Below the pieces are notes generated by a model that was not told the origin of the DNA, searched no databases, and was given only the letters and a program-made list of their open reading frames with translations. The position numbers and the translations under genes were made by a program. DNA of 64,000 bases from Sulfidibacter corallicola. GTDB lineage: Bacteria; Acidobacteriota; Holophagae; Acanthopleuribacterales; Acanthopleuribacteraceae. The DNA lies in NCBI RefSeq assembly GCF_017498545.1, contig NZ_CP071793.1, positions 1,488,001 through 1,552,000 of the forward strand, read 5' to 3'. Position 1 is the stretch's first letter. Each line of letters opens with the position of its first letter. Below are positions 46,166 through 55,365 of the stretch, piece after piece.

Positions 46166-46609
46166 CCTTTCTCGAAATCAAGCTGGGCGCCCGCCCCGTT
46201 TGTTCGGGGCTCTCTTGAAAACAAAGTGGTACTTTCGACCGGGGATCGGTCTTGCCGTCATCGAAACAAAATCGAGAAACCAGGAAATTCAAAAACCAGG
46301 AAGTGCAGGACCATGATGTGACCCCAAATGCGGATCCTTTCCTGGTTTCCGATGTTCATGGGTTCCTGCTAAATTTTTCGGATGAACGACCCATGGCCCT
46401 TCGCGAGAAACCAGGTGGTCTGTTTCTTTCTCGAAATCGAGCTGGGTAGGCCCGCTGGTGCGTGGCTCTGATGAAGCAAACCGTGTAACGTTCGAAGATA
46501 GAGATAAAAGGCCAAGATGGTGAATTTCCTCAATAAAAGTCGGGGCGGCGATCCGAAGGGTGCCTCGCCGGCGCGCTCCGATGTTCCCCCAGTCGCCGCC
46601 GGTCTTCGG
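46166..46609. other. Tail of array C and spacer
   Basis: Contains several AAACCAGGAA-like short repeats (46270-46420), then the terminal module also found around array B (GTGTAACGTTCGA... at 46473-46513) and CAATAAAAGTCGG shared with 36548. No gene is seen. Confidence 0.55.
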
Positions 46610-49438
46610 TCACTCCGGCGTCGGGGGATCCGATTCGGCGGACAGACGAAGATCGCGGTAGTGGGCTTCGCGCCCTTTCTGGTCTCGCCGGCGGTACAGG
46701 TCCTCCAGGGCGAGAAGCATCGACTTGCGAAAGATACCGCCGAGCTCCGCGGAACCTTCGGTATGGGTCAGGGCCTTCAACAACATGGGCTCGGCTTCCT
46801 TCAATCGACCGTCCAGCAATTGGGCGCGGCCGATGGCGCCCAGGATCAGCGGCTCCAGGTTCAGGGCGTTGTCCGGCAGGTTGCGGACCAGCGCCAGGGT
46901 GCGCGAGCCTTCGTCGATGGCGGCTTGGTACCGCTGGAGCCCGATCAGGCAGCGCAGACGCACCTGAACGGCCTGGAGGGTGCGGTGATGGTCGGCGCCA
47001 TGGTGTCGGGTCAAGGCGGCGATCGCGTCGTCCAACAGCGGTCTCGCTTCCTCGAAGCGGTCCTGGGCCAACATGACGTTGGCCAGGTTCAGGGAGTACC
47101 AAGCCAGGTTGGGATCATTGGCCGGCATGAGCTGGCCCAGGATCAGGAGCCCGCGCCGGCAGGCGTCTTCGGCTTCCTTCAACCGGCCCTGTGCCCTGAG
47201 GCTGGCCCCCAGAAACATCCAGGTCTCGCCGTGAACCAAGGTCGCACCGGCCTGCATGTCGGCCAAGAGGGAAAGGACCTCGCGATAGTGGTGTTCGGCC
47301 GATTCGAAGTTGGCCTGATCCATGTAGAGTTGGCCCAGGTTGACCCCGATCTGCAGGTAACTGGAACTCTTGGTTCCCTGGAAATCGCGGATGAGATCGC
47401 GAGCACGGTGATGCAGGTCGGCGGCCTCGTCCAACTCGCCCTTCAATTGTTTGATGACCGCCAGGCTCGAATAAACGACGGCGATGGCGGTGGGGTTCGG
47501 CGAGGATTGTTGGTGGTATAGGGCCAGGCTTTCGCGCACCTTCTCTTCTGCCCGGTCGAAATCCAGTTCGGCGAAGTGAATCCCGCAGAAAATGTGGGCC
47601 AGGTCGGCGCGCAGGGTCAGGTGCTCGGGGTTTTCTTCCGAGAGCAGGCTCTCGGCACGCTCCAGAATGGGCTTGGCTTGGTCGGGGAGACCGTTGAATA
47701 CCAGATAGTTGCCGTAGCTGATCAGCGTCTCGGCCAGTTCGTCGGAGGGACCATCGGCAAACTGGGTGATCAGCTTTTGGTATTCCGCGATCACCTCCTT
47801 GGCGTCCAGATGATACTGCCTGGCCGCGATTTGCCCGCGTAGCGCGATCAGGGTCTGGGGATGATCGGCGCCCTGGTGCTGCCGGCGCAGATCGTAGCTC
47901 CTGCGATACAGGTCGCCGCTCTGGTCGTACATGGCGAGATTGGCGTAGATCGAGCCGACCGTTTCCAGCAGTTCGGCGCGAATCAAGGGCTCCCGTTCGA
48001 AGCGACCGGCGTCGAGCCCCTTGGTGGCGCGCAGCAACATCTCCTCCAGGTTCATGGCGGTCTCGCGGCCCATCTGTTCCGGATCACCGGACTGGAACAT
48101 GTCGATGACGAAGTCGAGCACCAGCCGGGTGTTGTTTCGCTGGCGTTCGGCCACGTCCCGCTGGTGGCGGGTTTCCCGTTGCTGCTGGAAGAGGGTGATC
48201 CAAAAGCCGCAAACGGTCAGCACGAAGGTGAGGCCCGCCGCATACCACCAACGATGGCGCAGGATCGATTTGCGCCAGTGATAGAGGCGGGAGGGGGGAC
48301 CGGCCTCCACGGGAAAACCCTCCAAATAGCGCTCCAGTTCGCGGGCCAGCTCATGCGCGGTCTGGTAGCGGTCGTCGGGTTGCAGGGCCAGGGCTTTGAG
48401 CAGAATCCAGCAGAGATCCTGTTTGAGCTGGCGGTAGATGGCCAGGGAACTCATGTGGCGCGAATCGGCCAGCTCTTGGCGGGTCTGGGCGGGAAGCCGT
48501 TGCCAGCGCAGATCGGCGCGCTCGAGACGACCTTCGATCACCGCGGCCCGCAACCCCAGCGCGTCCATGCGCTCGGTCTCGGGGATGGGATAGACGCCGA
48601 GCAGAAGCTCGTAGAGCAGCAGGCCGAGGTTGTAGATATCGGTGCGCACATCCGGCTCCATGGCGCGGCCTTGGGCGTCCCGCAAGCCGGCCTGTTCGGG
48701 ACTCATGTAGCGAGGCGTGCCGGGCGCGGATCCGGTATCGGTGAGCCGGGTATCGCGGTCCATGGGAAGGGCGATGCCGAAGTCGATCACCTTGGGCAGG
48801 AATTGTTCGTGTTCCTCGTGAACCAAAATGTTGCTGGGTTTGATGTCGCGGTGAATGACTCCTCGCTGGTGCGCGCCCGCGATCGCCTTGGCCACCTTGA
48901 TCAGGAGTCTCACCCGTTCGTTCAGGTCGAGGCGCCTGCGGTCGCAGAAGGTGGTGATCGCTTCGCCCTCCACGTACTCCATCACCAAATAGGGGGCGCC
49001 GCGCGAGGTGGTTCCGGAATCGAAGAGCCGGGCGATCCAGGGGTGGGTCAGCCGCGCCAGGATATTGCGCTCCACCATGAACCGCTGCCTGGCTTCGGTA
49101 CCGGTCGCGAATTGGGACATGACCTTGAGCGCCACCTTGCGGGCCACCGGCCGTTGCTGTTCGGCCAGCAGCACCACGCCCATGCCACCCTTGCCGAGCT
49201 CGCGGATGATGCGATAGGGCCCCAGCACCGAGCCCACGCCGACCTCGGGCGTGAAGAGCCCGGGCCCCAGGTATTCGCTCTCACGGGCACCTGCCGACAA
49301 CAGCGAGTCGACTTCGCGGCGCAGATCCGAATCGTCCTTGCAGGCCTGTTCCAAAAAGGCCTCTCGCTGCGCCGCGTCCTCGCATTCGCGCGCCTTGATC
49401 CAAATCGCCTCGATCTTTTGCCAACGTTCCTGGTTCAT
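46610..49438 (-). CDS. Ser/Thr protein kinase with transmembrane helix and TPR tail
   Basis: 942 residues. An N-terminal 60-residue helical region (WQKIEAIWIKARECEDAAQR) typical of ECF-paired kinases precedes the kinase domain (about 75-385): GKGGMGVVLLA, VALKVM, GVIHRDIKPSNILV, VIDFGIALP, GTPRYMSPEQAG. A transmembrane helix (YAAGLTFVLTVCGFWITLF, about 405-423) leads to a region of TPR-like repeats (about 470-900). It starts 36 bases after the stop of an ECF sigma factor gene on the same strand, with AAAGGGG before the ATG, so the two form an operon. The kinase probably controls the sigma factor or its output. Confidence 0.9.
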   Translation of the reverse strand: MNQERWQKIEAIWIKARECEDAAQREAFLEQACKDDSDLRREVDSLLSAGARESEYLGPGLFTPEVGVGSVLGPYRIIRELGKGGMGVVLLAEQQRPVARKVALKVMSQFATGTEARQRFMVERNILARLTHPWIARLFDSGTTSRGAPYLVMEYVEGEAITTFCDRRRLDLNERVRLLIKVAKAIAGAHQRGVIHRDIKPSNILVHEEHEQFLPKVIDFGIALPMDRDTRLTDTGSAPGTPRYMSPEQAGLRDAQGRAMEPDVRTDIYNLGLLLYELLLGVYPIPETERMDALGLRAAVIEGRLERADLRWQRLPAQTRQELADSRHMSSLAIYRQLKQDLCWILLKALALQPDDRYQTAHELARELERYLEGFPVEAGPPSRLYHWRKSILRHRWWYAAGLTFVLTVCGFWITLFQQQRETRHQRDVAERQRNNTRLVLDFVIDMFQSGDPEQMGRETAMNLEEMLLRATKGLDAGRFEREPLIRAELLETVGSIYANLAMYDQSGDLYRRSYDLRRQHQGADHPQTLIALRGQIAARQYHLDAKEVIAEYQKLITQFADGPSDELAETLISYGNYLVFNGLPDQAKPILERAESLLSEENPEHLTLRADLAHIFCGIHFAELDFDRAEEKVRESLALYHQQSSPNPTAIAVVYSSLAVIKQLKGELDEAADLHHRARDLIRDFQGTKSSSYLQIGVNLGQLYMDQANFESAEHHYREVLSLLADMQAGATLVHGETWMFLGASLRAQGRLKEAEDACRRGLLILGQLMPANDPNLAWYSLNLANVMLAQDRFEEARPLLDDAIAALTRHHGADHHRTLQAVQVRLRCLIGLQRYQAAIDEGSRTLALVRNLPDNALNLEPLILGAIGRAQLLDGRLKEAEPMLLKALTHTEGSAELGGIFRKSMLLALEDLYRRRDQKGREAHYRDLRLSAESDPPTPE

Positions 49439-49474
49439 GGGCTACCCCTTTCGGTCACCTCGATTCGATTGTGG

Positions 49475-50167
49475 CTATAGGGCGCCGTCGTCGGGCTCGG
49501 ATTCGCTCGATCCCGGGATCGCCCTGCGCAGTTCGCGGGCCAGCCAACCTCGAGCGGACTGCCATTCGCGTTGGACCGTACGCGGCGAGATCGACAGCAA
49601 GGTGCCGATTTCCTCGGTCTCCAGGCCCAGAAAGAAACGCCATTCGAGGATTTGCAGTTTGCGCGGATCCAAGGCGCCCAGTTGTTGGATGAGTTGATCC
49701 AAGGTGAGGAGCTGATCCACTTCCAAGCCGGGAAAGGCGACTTCGAGCTGCTCGTCGAAGGGCACGCGCTTGACGGTGCCGCCGCGCTTCAGCGCGCCCC
49801 GCAACCGGGCGTAACGCACCAGGATTTGGCGCATGATGAGCGCTGCGCATTTGAAGAAGTGGGACCGATTCTCGAACACCAGCGATTTGCTGCCCAAGAG
49901 CTGCAGGTAGACGTCGTGCACCAACTCGGTCGGCTGGAGGCTCCGATATTGGTTGCTGTCGCGCAGGTAGAAGCCGGCCATGCCGCGTAGGTCGCGGTAA
50001 ACCAGGGGGATGAGCTGTTCTAGCGCACTCGAGTTGCAGTGGTGCCAGTTCTGCAGAATATCGGTGATCGGCTGTTTTTGCAGGTCGGTGGGGTCCTGAA
50101 CCGGATGACCGGCGGACCTGTCGGACGGATGGTAGATCGCGTTGGCGGATGACGGTTTGCGTTCCAA
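49475..50167 (-). CDS. ECF-type RNA polymerase sigma factor (TIGR02999-like)
   Basis: 230 residues. ILQNWHHCNSSALEQLIPLVYRDL (split by a turn) opens region 2, SLQPTELVHDVYLQLL is characteristic of the Acidobacteria/Planctomycetes-type group often labelled TIGR02999, and FLGLETEEIGTLLSISPRTV is the sigma4 helix-turn-helix. The start is a TTG at 50167 with GAGGAG 8 bases upstream; the next in-frame ATG is far inside the conserved domain. It pairs with the downstream kinase-TPR gene, mirroring the sigma/kinase pair at 28612-30392. No anti-sigma gene is adjacent. Confidence 0.88.
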   Translation of the reverse strand: MERKPSSANAIYHPSDRSAGHPVQDPTDLQKQPITDILQNWHHCNSSALEQLIPLVYRDLRGMAGFYLRDSNQYRSLQPTELVHDVYLQLLGSKSLVFENRSHFFKCAALIMRQILVRYARLRGALKRGGTVKRVPFDEQLEVAFPGLEVDQLLTLDQLIQQLGALDPRKLQILEWRFFLGLETEEIGTLLSISPRTVQREWQSARGWLARELRRAIPGSSESEPDDGAL

Positions 50168-50318
50168 GGTGTGTACTCCTCGTCAATGTTCCTTTGGGTT
50201 CGTCGATTTTTTCAAGAACCGGGTCTTCCGGACTCGAGGCCCGATGTTTCGAGGCATGGTGGCGGGTGAGAAGCCCGTCGGCACGGCCTCGGCATCTCGA
50301 TGATTCGGGACCTGCATC

Positions 50319-53027
50319 TCACGACCTCCGATGCTGCGCGCACCACGCGGTCGCACGCCCGTAATATTCCTCGTACGCCGCACGAAAACGGGTCAGTGTT
50401 TCGGAGGGAACGATGTCCTTCTGCCGCTGTCGCAGCCGCTGGATCGATCGTTCGAGGTCGAGCACCCCATCGATCGTGGCCCCGTCCGCGCGGTTGCGCA
50501 GCAAGTCCTCCCGCCGTTTCCGTCGTTCGCGCAGACGGTCGATCTCCTCCAGCTCGGGTGGCAGCGACTCCGGCTCGCCGGTCAGCAGCGCGTGAAACAG
50601 CGACACCGACTCCTCGGCCAATTCGAGATCCGCCTGTTGAAACATCGAAACGTGGCGGTTTGCCGTCCACCGGCAGAAGCGGTCACCCAACCGGTTGGCG
50701 AATCGCGAGAGCATGGCCACGTTTTCGAACAGGGGATTGAAGACGTGGGTCGTGTCGACCCATTCGCCGCAGACGGTCATGTTCCGCTTACTCGTGGAGC
50801 CGCCACCCGGCGCGCCGATGCGGAGGTCGAGTCCCTCCTCGTCGAACACCGGTCGGCCGCGGCGGTCCCGCACCTTGAGGCGGCGGCCCATGCAATGCCC
50901 GCCCACGCCGTGCAGGGCGCCGAGCGTCCGGCCGGCCTCTCGGCCCACGTGCACCATCAACTCGTGTGCTCGTTCTTCGTTCGCCCGGTAGAGGGCACGC
51001 AGGTAGGCGAAACGCGCCGAGCGACGAGACAGGTCGCCGACCAAGTCACCGGCCGTGGCGAAGTCCCGCCCATTGGCCACGTAGAACTCGGCCATCGTGA
51101 TATCGATAAGGGTGCGAATCCCCGAAGTGCCCGCTTCGCGCCGTATCAGGTCGTCGTCCGAAACCAATTTCCAGACGTGTCCGACGCGCAGCTTGCCCCG
51201 TGTCGCGTGCTCGTAGACTACCGGCCCCTTGGCGTGGAGGTACATGGTCCCGATCCGGCGCCGAAGACCGTCGTGCCGCGTTTCTCCCAGCGTCTGGGCG
51301 TCGAGCGATCGCCGGAACCGGCGAACCACGAACGGACCGCTGGGATGGCACAGGTAAGACCAACGGCCGATGTTGCGGAGCACCTGTTCGAGCTGGCCCC
51401 GCGCCATGTAGGCCGGGTTGGTTAGAAAATCCCACGTGGGCAGCGTGCGGCGCTCGACCGACCCCGCGCGCCGGCTTCGAACGGTGACCTGCGCGACCTG
51501 CGTGACCCGAACCGGAATGCAGGTCGCCGCGGCGCGATCGTCCAGTTGGAAAAGCAGGCGGTGCCAGCCGAGTGCGTTGCGAACCTGGATCAGGGTCGGC
51601 AGGAGCAGCGCCCCACCGATCAGTTGGTGCGAGACACTTTCGGTTTCGGAGTGGCCGATCAACACGTCGAAGGGTTTGTGGCGCCCCGATTCGAGCGTTT
51701 CGCGGTACTCCGGACATCGCTCGGCGCGGGTCACGAACGTATCGTCGAGACTGCGCACGCCTGCACCCTTGAGATTGAGAACCACGAACTTTCGCGTCGA
51801 GGGATGGTGGCAGACCAGCGCCGGGGATCGATCCTGCATCAAGGGATGACAGAGTGCCGCGCGCCATTGGTCGGGCTTCTCGGGCCCGAAGAAGGCCCTG
51901 GCAAGGGTCGGCGGCGCACCGCCCGCCAGACCCGCGCTCAGGTAGAGTCCCGGGAAGGTGCCCAGATGCTCGCCGAGTCCGGCTCGCTCGAGCTCGCGGT
52001 GCAGGCGGGCCATCACCTGCCGCAGCGGTTTCTCGAGAAAACGATTCAGTGCCACCGGCCGGCTCGCGACCGGATCGAAACCGGTTCGGTAGGCCTGTCG
52101 AATGGTTGCCGCGGGACAGGGCCCGCCGGCCGCAGGAGGAACCTCCGGTTTGGACCGGATCCGCGCCAGGCTTCGGGCCGGTGGCGGTTCGGGGGCGGGT
52201 AACCGGGAGTAGGGATGCTCGGCGTAGTGTTCGAAGATCCGGCTTTCCGCGGCCCAGTGGCTGAATATCCTCTGCCGCCATGGGGACCAGGCTCGATAGG
52301 TATCCAAGGGGGGTTGGGCGTCGTCCTGTCGGTGCCGGTGGATCGGGCCCCGATCGAACACCTTCCGGAGGTACGAACCTCCCGGATCGATGCGAAGACC
52401 CGTCAGCAGGGTCACCACCTCGCCGAAGGCCTCGGGATCGGTCGTCAGCGACTCCATGCGCCGATGAATCGCCCCCTTGAAGCGACTCTCGCGAGCCAGG
52501 TGTAGCAGCCGGTGGCACAGGTAGCAGAAGGCCAGCTCCTCGGGGTTGGGAAAGGGCGTGGTGCCCAGGCTGAGGTAGCGGGTTCGGTAATCGCCGAAAT
52601 GCCGGCGCAGGCGGCCGCGGATGACGGGCGATACCCGGTACAGCAGAGACAACTGCGCCGTGCCGGAGGCGACCCAGGAAACGGGGTGACGAACCAGGTT
52701 CAGGCAGGTGAAGGGCCGTGGTCGCGCCCAGTGTGCCAGGTTTCTTTGCAGCGCCGTCAGGTTATATCGGTGCACGTTGCCGCGCGCCCGGGCCTCACCG
52801 GCGCGGCGCGCCAGCTCGTCGAAAAAGTCCTCGAGCGGCCGCTTGTCCCGGTCCTGGAACTTTTCGCGGGCCAGGGCCTCCAGTTCCGCCGGGCTGTAGT
52901 CCCGCTCGAGCGCGTCGGAACCGGCCGAGTGATTGCAATAGATCTCCGGGTGCGCGTTGAGCGACCACGCCAACCACTTGGTGGCCATGTAGCCGGGTGA
53001 GGTTACGATGAAGAAGGTTTCGCGCAC
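50319..53027 (-). CDS. Sulfotransferase fused to a SelO-like (protein AMPylator fold) domain
   Basis: 902 residues. The N-terminal 290 residues are sulfotransferase-like: PAPS 5'-phosphate loop TSPGYMATKWLAW and 3'-phosphate motif NLVRHPVSWVASGTAQ. The rest resembles, in order, landmarks of SelO/YdiU: LNLKGAG (SelO HLKGAG, ATP lysine), IPVRVTQVAQV (SelO MRVAPSHLR), GALHGV (SelO GFAHGV), then after an insertion of about 40 residues KRNMTVCGEWVDT (SelO TDNMSLLGLTLDY). The Asn and second Asp are kept but the SelO catalytic Asp position reads Arg, so activity is uncertain. Coiled C-terminus. Start is GTG with AAGGA upstream. Last gene of a tight operon; the acceptor of sulfate is unknown. Confidence 0.65.
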   Translation of the reverse strand: MRETFFIVTSPGYMATKWLAWSLNAHPEIYCNHSAGSDALERDYSPAELEALAREKFQDRDKRPLEDFFDELARRAGEARARGNVHRYNLTALQRNLAHWARPRPFTCLNLVRHPVSWVASGTAQLSLLYRVSPVIRGRLRRHFGDYRTRYLSLGTTPFPNPEELAFCYLCHRLLHLARESRFKGAIHRRMESLTTDPEAFGEVVTLLTGLRIDPGGSYLRKVFDRGPIHRHRQDDAQPPLDTYRAWSPWRQRIFSHWAAESRIFEHYAEHPYSRLPAPEPPPARSLARIRSKPEVPPAAGGPCPAATIRQAYRTGFDPVASRPVALNRFLEKPLRQVMARLHRELERAGLGEHLGTFPGLYLSAGLAGGAPPTLARAFFGPEKPDQWRAALCHPLMQDRSPALVCHHPSTRKFVVLNLKGAGVRSLDDTFVTRAERCPEYRETLESGRHKPFDVLIGHSETESVSHQLIGGALLLPTLIQVRNALGWHRLLFQLDDRAAATCIPVRVTQVAQVTVRSRRAGSVERRTLPTWDFLTNPAYMARGQLEQVLRNIGRWSYLCHPSGPFVVRRFRRSLDAQTLGETRHDGLRRRIGTMYLHAKGPVVYEHATRGKLRVGHVWKLVSDDDLIRREAGTSGIRTLIDITMAEFYVANGRDFATAGDLVGDLSRRSARFAYLRALYRANEERAHELMVHVGREAGRTLGALHGVGGHCMGRRLKVRDRRGRPVFDEEGLDLRIGAPGGGSTSKRNMTVCGEWVDTTHVFNPLFENVAMLSRFANRLGDRFCRWTANRHVSMFQQADLELAEESVSLFHALLTGEPESLPPELEEIDRLRERRKRREDLLRNRADGATIDGVLDLERSIQRLRQRQKDIVPSETLTRFRAAYEEYYGRATAWCAQHRRS

Positions 53028-53230
53028 CGTGACCGTCCTTGGGAAGAGGGGAGCCGTGGAGGTTGAGGGGGGATTGGCTGGCCGGGGTTGATGTCCAGGG
53101 CGCGGATGGCGTTTCGCATATCGGCCGGCACGCTTGGCACCGGTTCGGCGATCCGACTCGGATGGTATGTATGGGGAAATGCAGGGGTCGGCTCGCTTGG
53201 GATGGTTTCCGGGGAAACCGGAGCGGCCAA
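53003..53230 (-). CDS. Possible small Pro-rich protein or precursor peptide
   Basis: 75 codons from a TTG at 53230, placed 9 bases after the cupin gene stop with GAGG in between, and ending 25 bases inside the sulfotransferase gene. The product is Pro-rich (PVSPETIPSEPTPAFPHTYH, then a helix-like DMRNAIRALDINPGQP). Codon use in the middle part is GC-rich at third positions like real genes. It may be a precursor or accessory peptide of the operon, or just an untranslated gap. A shorter form could start at an internal ATG (MRNAIRALD). Confidence 0.35.
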   Translation of the reverse strand: MAAPVSPETIPSEPTPAFPHTYHPSRIAEPVPSVPADMRNAIRALDINPGQPIPPQPPRLPSSQGRSRCAKPSSS

Positions 53231-53239
53231 GAGGGGCCT

Positions 53240-54286
53240 CTAGGCGTTGGCGTTGACGCGCTGCACCGATCGCAAACGGTGCAGGAAGCGGAAAAAGGTC
53301 CGATTGAGCATGGGGTGGTCTTCGTCAGTGGGCCCGAAATCGCTGTCGGGATGGAAGGCGATGACGGTCAGTGCCGACGGGACGCCGGGCGCCGCGGAAT
53401 CGGTCCAGAACGCGTGCCAGGTCTCCGGAGGCAGAAAGAAGATCTTGCCCGGTCGCAGCACGTGGTCGCCGGTTGGGGTTTTGCAGATGCCTCCGCCGCC
53501 CATCACGATGCCCGCCCGCATGGAGGGGTGGACGTGCTGGGTCTGCTGGGTTCTCTCCGGAAAATAGAGTGCGTTGAAGCAGGGATCGCCCAGCCTGGTC
53601 GGCGGTACCAGGATCGTGTCGGTACAGCCGTCGATGTACGCCAGCCGGCCCCACGGCTCGACCGGGCCGCCAATCGTCAGCGCACCTCGATAGTCGAAGC
53701 TCGTCAGAACCTCGACGCGACCCGTTCCCGTGATGCGCGCCGCGCCGGGCACGCAGAAGTAGGTGTTGTCGTAGAGCGGATAGCGCCGGCCGTCCGCGCA
53801 TTCGAGGCACAGGTCCTGCCCGTTGAGGACGAAACCGAAGTGCGTTCCGTTCCCTTCGAGTTCCGTCGCGGCCGCGGGATCGTGGCAATACACGCGAACC
53901 GGGTAATGCGCCGGTCGCGACAGCACGCCCGTGTGGACCAGCAATTGGTGGATTTGGTCGGTCGGTGGCGCGTCGTGCGGTGTGCCGGCGATGGCACCGG
54001 CCGCCATCGCGAGGCTCGTTCGCAGATCCGTCGATTCGCCGAACAACTTCAGGCTTTCGTCGAAATCGCCCGGTTTCTCGGTCACGCCGAGGTCGCGACA
54101 GAGGCGATCGGCGTTGGCGATCTGTCGCTCCAGGCTTTGGTCGCGCCAGGGTTCGAGGTTCACCGCGGCGCGGATCTCCTCGAGGTCCGTCGTGACCGGT
54201 GGATTGCGGAAGTCGATGGTCAGTCCCGGCTCGTAGGTCTCGATGACGAATGATGTCGGGCTTTCGATTACTCGGCCATGTTGCAT
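53240..54286 (-). CDS. Cupin-domain protein in ligase/sulfotransferase operon
   Basis: 348 residues. The C-terminal half is a cupin: TQHVHPSMRAGIVMGGGG supplies an HxH metal pair and LPPETWHAFWTD the later histidine. An earlier beta-rich section (THFGFVLNGQDLCLECADG; YFCVPGAARITG) could be a second, metal-less cupin. The N-terminal 110 residues are helical (DQSLERQIANADRLCRDLGV) and unrecognised. The ATG at 54286 overlaps the upstream ligase gene by 19 bases; the longer open frame upstream is not homologous. It might act as a metal-dependent hydroxylase or epimerase on the operon product; that is inference. Confidence 0.72.
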   Translation of the reverse strand: MQHGRVIESPTSFVIETYEPGLTIDFRNPPVTTDLEEIRAAVNLEPWRDQSLERQIANADRLCRDLGVTEKPGDFDESLKLFGESTDLRTSLAMAAGAIAGTPHDAPPTDQIHQLLVHTGVLSRPAHYPVRVYCHDPAAATELEGNGTHFGFVLNGQDLCLECADGRRYPLYDNTYFCVPGAARITGTGRVEVLTSFDYRGALTIGGPVEPWGRLAYIDGCTDTILVPPTRLGDPCFNALYFPERTQQTQHVHPSMRAGIVMGGGGICKTPTGDHVLRPGKIFFLPPETWHAFWTDSAAPGVPSALTVIAFHPDSDFGPTDEDHPMLNRTFFRFLHRLRSVQRVNANA

Positions 54287-55365
54287 GTGTCGATTGTCTC
54301 CAGTGGCAGCTTGCGTTTTCGCCCGACCTCGAAGTGGACTTCGAAGTCCTCGTAGATGTGGACGAGATAGCGATCGTTCCCCTGGCGGGCGCGATCGACG
54401 AGGACGCGCTTCAACGAGGGGGCCTTCTCCTTGGTCGCGAAATAGTCGAAATCCCCGGTGGCGTCGAGAATGACCTTTTTGGCTTCGAGCTTGTAAGCTC
54501 GCCAATCGGTGACCTTTCGCAGGTCCGGTCGAGAAAGCGACCAGGCCTGAAAGCGCTCGTCGGCGAAGAAGTGACGCGTCCTTCGGTACAGCATCCCGAT
54601 GCGGCCCTGGCGAAAGGCCGGAATGCGCAGGTTCACCTGTTGCCACTTCAACGAGAAGTTGCACCACCAGAGGTAGTCGAAGGCCGTTTCGATGGGTACC
54701 GGCGCCCGTTCGACCTGAGGGGCTAGGTAGGCCATCAGGCGCTCCGCCTGCTCCGAGGTCGTGAGCCGGCTGGACATGTAGAAGGGCACCACGTGGCGGT
54801 ACGGCAACTGGGCCGCGCCGCCCTTGACCAATTTCTCCAGATGATCGCTACCGAAGAGCTGGTCGCCGTGCTCGCCGGTAACCGTGATCATCTCTTCGGC
54901 GAGCATGGACGGCAGCGGCGTGGGCATCGGGCGGGTTCGCAAAGTGTCCATGATGAACTGCTCGTAGAAGCGCGGATACTCGTAAATCGAATCGATCGAT
55001 AGGCATACGATCAATCGATCGAGCTCTTTGCGGGCCCGCAACCGGCGCGTCAGCGAGATCAGGGCGACCGTGGAGTCGATTCCCCCGGACCATGCCACCT
55101 GAATCGGCAGGTCGAGCCTTTGCGCCTCGTCGATGATCGAGTCCGCCACCGCGTCACAGATTTCCGCGAAGCTCGCTTCGGTTCGGGAGGTTGGGATCTC
55201 CTGAAGCACCTCGTAGTCGACGCCGATATCGAGGGTTCGGGTCCGATCGACCGCGCCGCATCCAAAGAAGTGAGCCAGCAGCATGTACTCGGGGCGCAGG
55301 GGCCGCCCGTCTACGATTCCTGATTTTGCGCGGTGGGAATTGAGGAAAATCAGCCTCTGGGTCAT
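54268..55365 (-). CDS. Asparagine-synthetase-like ATP-pyrophosphatase ligase
   Basis: 365 residues. The PP-loop VAWSGGIDSTVALISL (about residues 90-105) marks an N-type ATP pyrophosphatase related to the synthetase half of AsnB. The GEHGDQLFG block is the second AsnB-like signature. The N-terminal glutaminase domain is absent, so it cannot use glutamine in the usual way. It could instead use free ammonia or another amine, or close a ring as lasso-peptide and beta-lactam cyclases do. AGGAG precedes the ATG at 55365; the open frame upstream is not homologous. First gene of the operon leading to the cupin and sulfotransferase genes. Confidence 0.8.
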   Translation of the reverse strand: MTQRLIFLNSHRAKSGIVDGRPLRPEYMLLAHFFGCGAVDRTRTLDIGVDYEVLQEIPTSRTEASFAEICDAVADSIIDEAQRLDLPIQVAWSGGIDSTVALISLTRRLRARKELDRLIVCLSIDSIYEYPRFYEQFIMDTLRTRPMPTPLPSMLAEEMITVTGEHGDQLFGSDHLEKLVKGGAAQLPYRHVVPFYMSSRLTTSEQAERLMAYLAPQVERAPVPIETAFDYLWWCNFSLKWQQVNLRIPAFRQGRIGMLYRRTRHFFADERFQAWSLSRPDLRKVTDWRAYKLEAKKVILDATGDFDYFATKEKAPSLKRVLVDRARQGNDRYLVHIYEDFEVHFEVGRKRKLPLETIDTCNMAE

